Assembly: GCA_947478535.1 (NCBI GenBank) | Contig: CANJXD010000326.1 | Span: 1 to 6,774, forward strand | Direction of reading: 5' to 3' | Source of the DNA: Acetobacteraceae bacterium | GTDB lineage: Bacteria > Pseudomonadota > Alphaproteobacteria > Acetobacterales > Acetobacteraceae | Length of the DNA: 6,774 bases | Shown here: positions 5,926 to 6,774 of the stretch, piece after piece | Layout of the letters: the number at the start of each line of letters is the position of its first letter | Position numbering within the stretch: the stretch's first letter is position 1 | Notes under the pieces: generated by a model | The model's input: the letters and a program-made list of their open reading frames with translations, nothing else | Database searches by the model: none | What the model was told of the DNA's origin: nothing | Made by a program: the position numbers and the translations under genes

Positions 5926-6774
5926 CACGCACCCTCCATCAGCGCCGTCACGCGGTCCATCGCCGTCAGGTATTCCTCCTGCAGCCGCAGCATCACTTCG
6001 CGCACCGATGTCTCCTCATTCACCGAGGCGACGGATTGCCCCACGGGAAAGGAGTAGAGGTCGCGCCGTTCCGCGCGCACCACGCGGGCATGCATCTCGT
6101 TGTAGAGAATGCCTTGCAGCGGTGTAGGCAGATAGGGCGGCGCGCCGGGCGCTTCCCAGGCTTCCGACATCCGGCTGCGGATCATCCGCACTGTCTTGCC
6201 CGTGCGCGCCTTGCGCCGCACCGCGTCTTCCGCCTTGGCGGCGAAGACTGCCTGCTTCTCGAAAGGCGTCAGCTCGCTCTCCCGCGTGCCGAGCCAGATG
6301 GTGCCGGTCCAGACGCCTTCCGCGCCAAGCGCCAGCGCCGCGGCGATCTGGCTGCCGCGGCTGATGCCGCCCGCTGCCAGCACCGCGATGCCCGGGCAGG
6401 CTTCCACCACCTGCGGCACCAGGACGAGGGTCGAGATATCACCGGTATGCCCGCCGGCTTCCGTACCCTGGGCGACGATCATCTCGACCCCCGCCGCCTT
6501 GTGACGCGTGGCGTGGGACGCTTTGCCGCAGAGCGCGCCGACCATGATGCCGCGCGACTTCAATTGCTGCACCACATCCGGCGGCGGCGCGCCGAGCGCG
6601 CTGACCACCAGGGTCACCTGGCTGTGCCGCAACGTCACTTCCAGCAGCCTGCGCGCGCCATCGGGCGTCATCGCGCCGCGGCCCGTCACGATCTCATGCC
6701 GGATGCGGGCGCGGTCATCCTCCGGCAGTTCCGGCACGCCTTCGGCGGCGAGGAAGCTCTCCATGAAGGCGCGA
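5925..6774 (-). CDS. Nitronate monooxygenase (2-nitropropane dioxygenase-like) flavoprotein, N-terminus beyond the window
   Basis: About 282 C-terminal residues of an FMN-dependent TIM-barrel protein are visible; the frame stays open through the window edge, so the beginning of the gene lies off it. Family marks are GTEAGGHTGD (His codon at 6447-6449), the FMN-phosphate strand AAGGISRG, and GAEGVWTGTIWLGT. The histidine in GGH matches, as I recall the family, the catalytic base of characterised class I nitronate monooxygenases. Such enzymes oxidise alkyl nitronates or propionate 3-nitronate to carbonyl products and nitrite, although many annotated members have other or unknown roles and some resemble the enoyl reductase FabK. 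The missing part should be roughly the first 70-100 residues, with the glycine/methionine FMN loop. An internal ATG at 6764 is in frame but is only an internal Met. Its TGA overlaps the crotonase start, so the two are co-transcribed. The reading order suggests the operon continues upstream, past the right edge. Confidence 0.88.
   Translation of the reverse strand, partial: RAFMESFLAAEGVPELPEDDRARIRHEIVTGRGAMTPDGARRLLEVTLRHSQVTLVVSALGAPPPDVVQQLKSRGIMVGALCGKASHATRHKAAGVEMIVAQGTEAGGHTGDISTLVLVPQVVEACPGIAVLAAGGISRGSQIAAALALGAEGVWTGTIWLGTRESELTPFEKQAVFAAKAEDAVRRKARTGKTVRMIRSRMSEAWEAPGAPPYLPTPLQGILYNEMHARVVRAERRDLYSFPVGQSVASVNEETSVREVMLRLQEEYLTAMDRVTALMEGA
5933..5937 (-). promoter_or_regulatory. 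Ribosome-binding site deciding the crotonase start
   Basis: GGAGG on the minus strand lies inside the last codons of the upstream flavoprotein gene. Its 7-nt distance to the ATG at 5925 is better than the 4 nt to the neighbouring GTG at 5928, which supports the ATG. Confidence 0.65.

Noticed and set aside
4546..6057. 503-codon open frame on the plus strand crossing the Bug and crotonase genes
   Set aside because: It runs out of frame through one real gene and antisense through another, with low-complexity Arg/Ala/His composition and no family signature.
1..6774. CRISPR array, tRNA, rRNA, insertion sequence, toxin-antitoxin or defence genes
   Set aside because: I saw no regularly spaced repeats, no cloverleaf-like sequence, no transposase motifs and no small gene pairs; all coding space is explained by metabolic and transport genes.

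Overview
The window is about 6.8 kb of very GC-rich bacterial chromosome with tightly packed genes, little intergenic DNA and strong G/C bias at third positions. The gene set suggests an alphaproteobacterium, plausibly Acetobacteraceae (Roseomonas-like): an orphan Bug-type solute receptor with a twin-arginine-like leader, an acetolactate-synthase-like TPP enzyme, and crotonase and nitronate monooxygenase paralogues. This placement is inferred from gene content and style; there is no rRNA or other taxonomic marker here.

Layout from left to right. A metallo-beta-lactamase-fold hydrolase of the UPF0173/UlaG-like type (minus, 7-717) and a ketopantoate-reductase-family dehydrogenase (minus, 795-1838) are separated by a short gap holding two small hairpins. 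Next is a 163-bp gap (1839-2001) filled with nested palindromes that look like a dispersed intergenic repeat. A PaaI-type thioesterase (minus, 2002-2421) overlaps by 4 bp the end of a TPP-dependent enzyme (minus, 2418-4073), so these two form a translationally coupled pair. A 92-bp divergent region separates them from a Bug/TTT-type periplasmic binding protein (plus, 4166-5143). That gene ends at a compact intrinsic terminator lying inside the 3' end of the convergent enoyl-CoA hydratase/isomerase gene (minus, 5161-5925). The crotonase overlaps the stop codon of a nitronate monooxygenase-like flavoprotein (minus, 5925 to beyond 6774) whose N-terminus is outside the window.

Functionally this is an accessory catabolic neighbourhood. 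The periplasmic receptor would bind a small, probably carboxylated, solute. The TPP enzyme would cleave or condense a 2-oxo acid or acyl unit. The thioesterase and crotonase act on CoA thioesters, and the flavoprotein oxidises a nitronate or a related activated carbon. Nothing in the sequence fixes a single substrate or shows that all these genes serve one pathway.

I found no defence system, mobile element, CRISPR array, RNA gene or clearly new multigene system. The most interesting signals are non-coding. An 11-bp perfect inverted repeat takes in the start codon of the TPP enzyme gene and could fold its leader so that both the Shine-Dalgarno and the AUG are paired. A palindrome-rich element fills the gap at 1839-2001. 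The terminator of the Bug gene has a duplicated left arm and is embedded in the neighbouring coding sequence.
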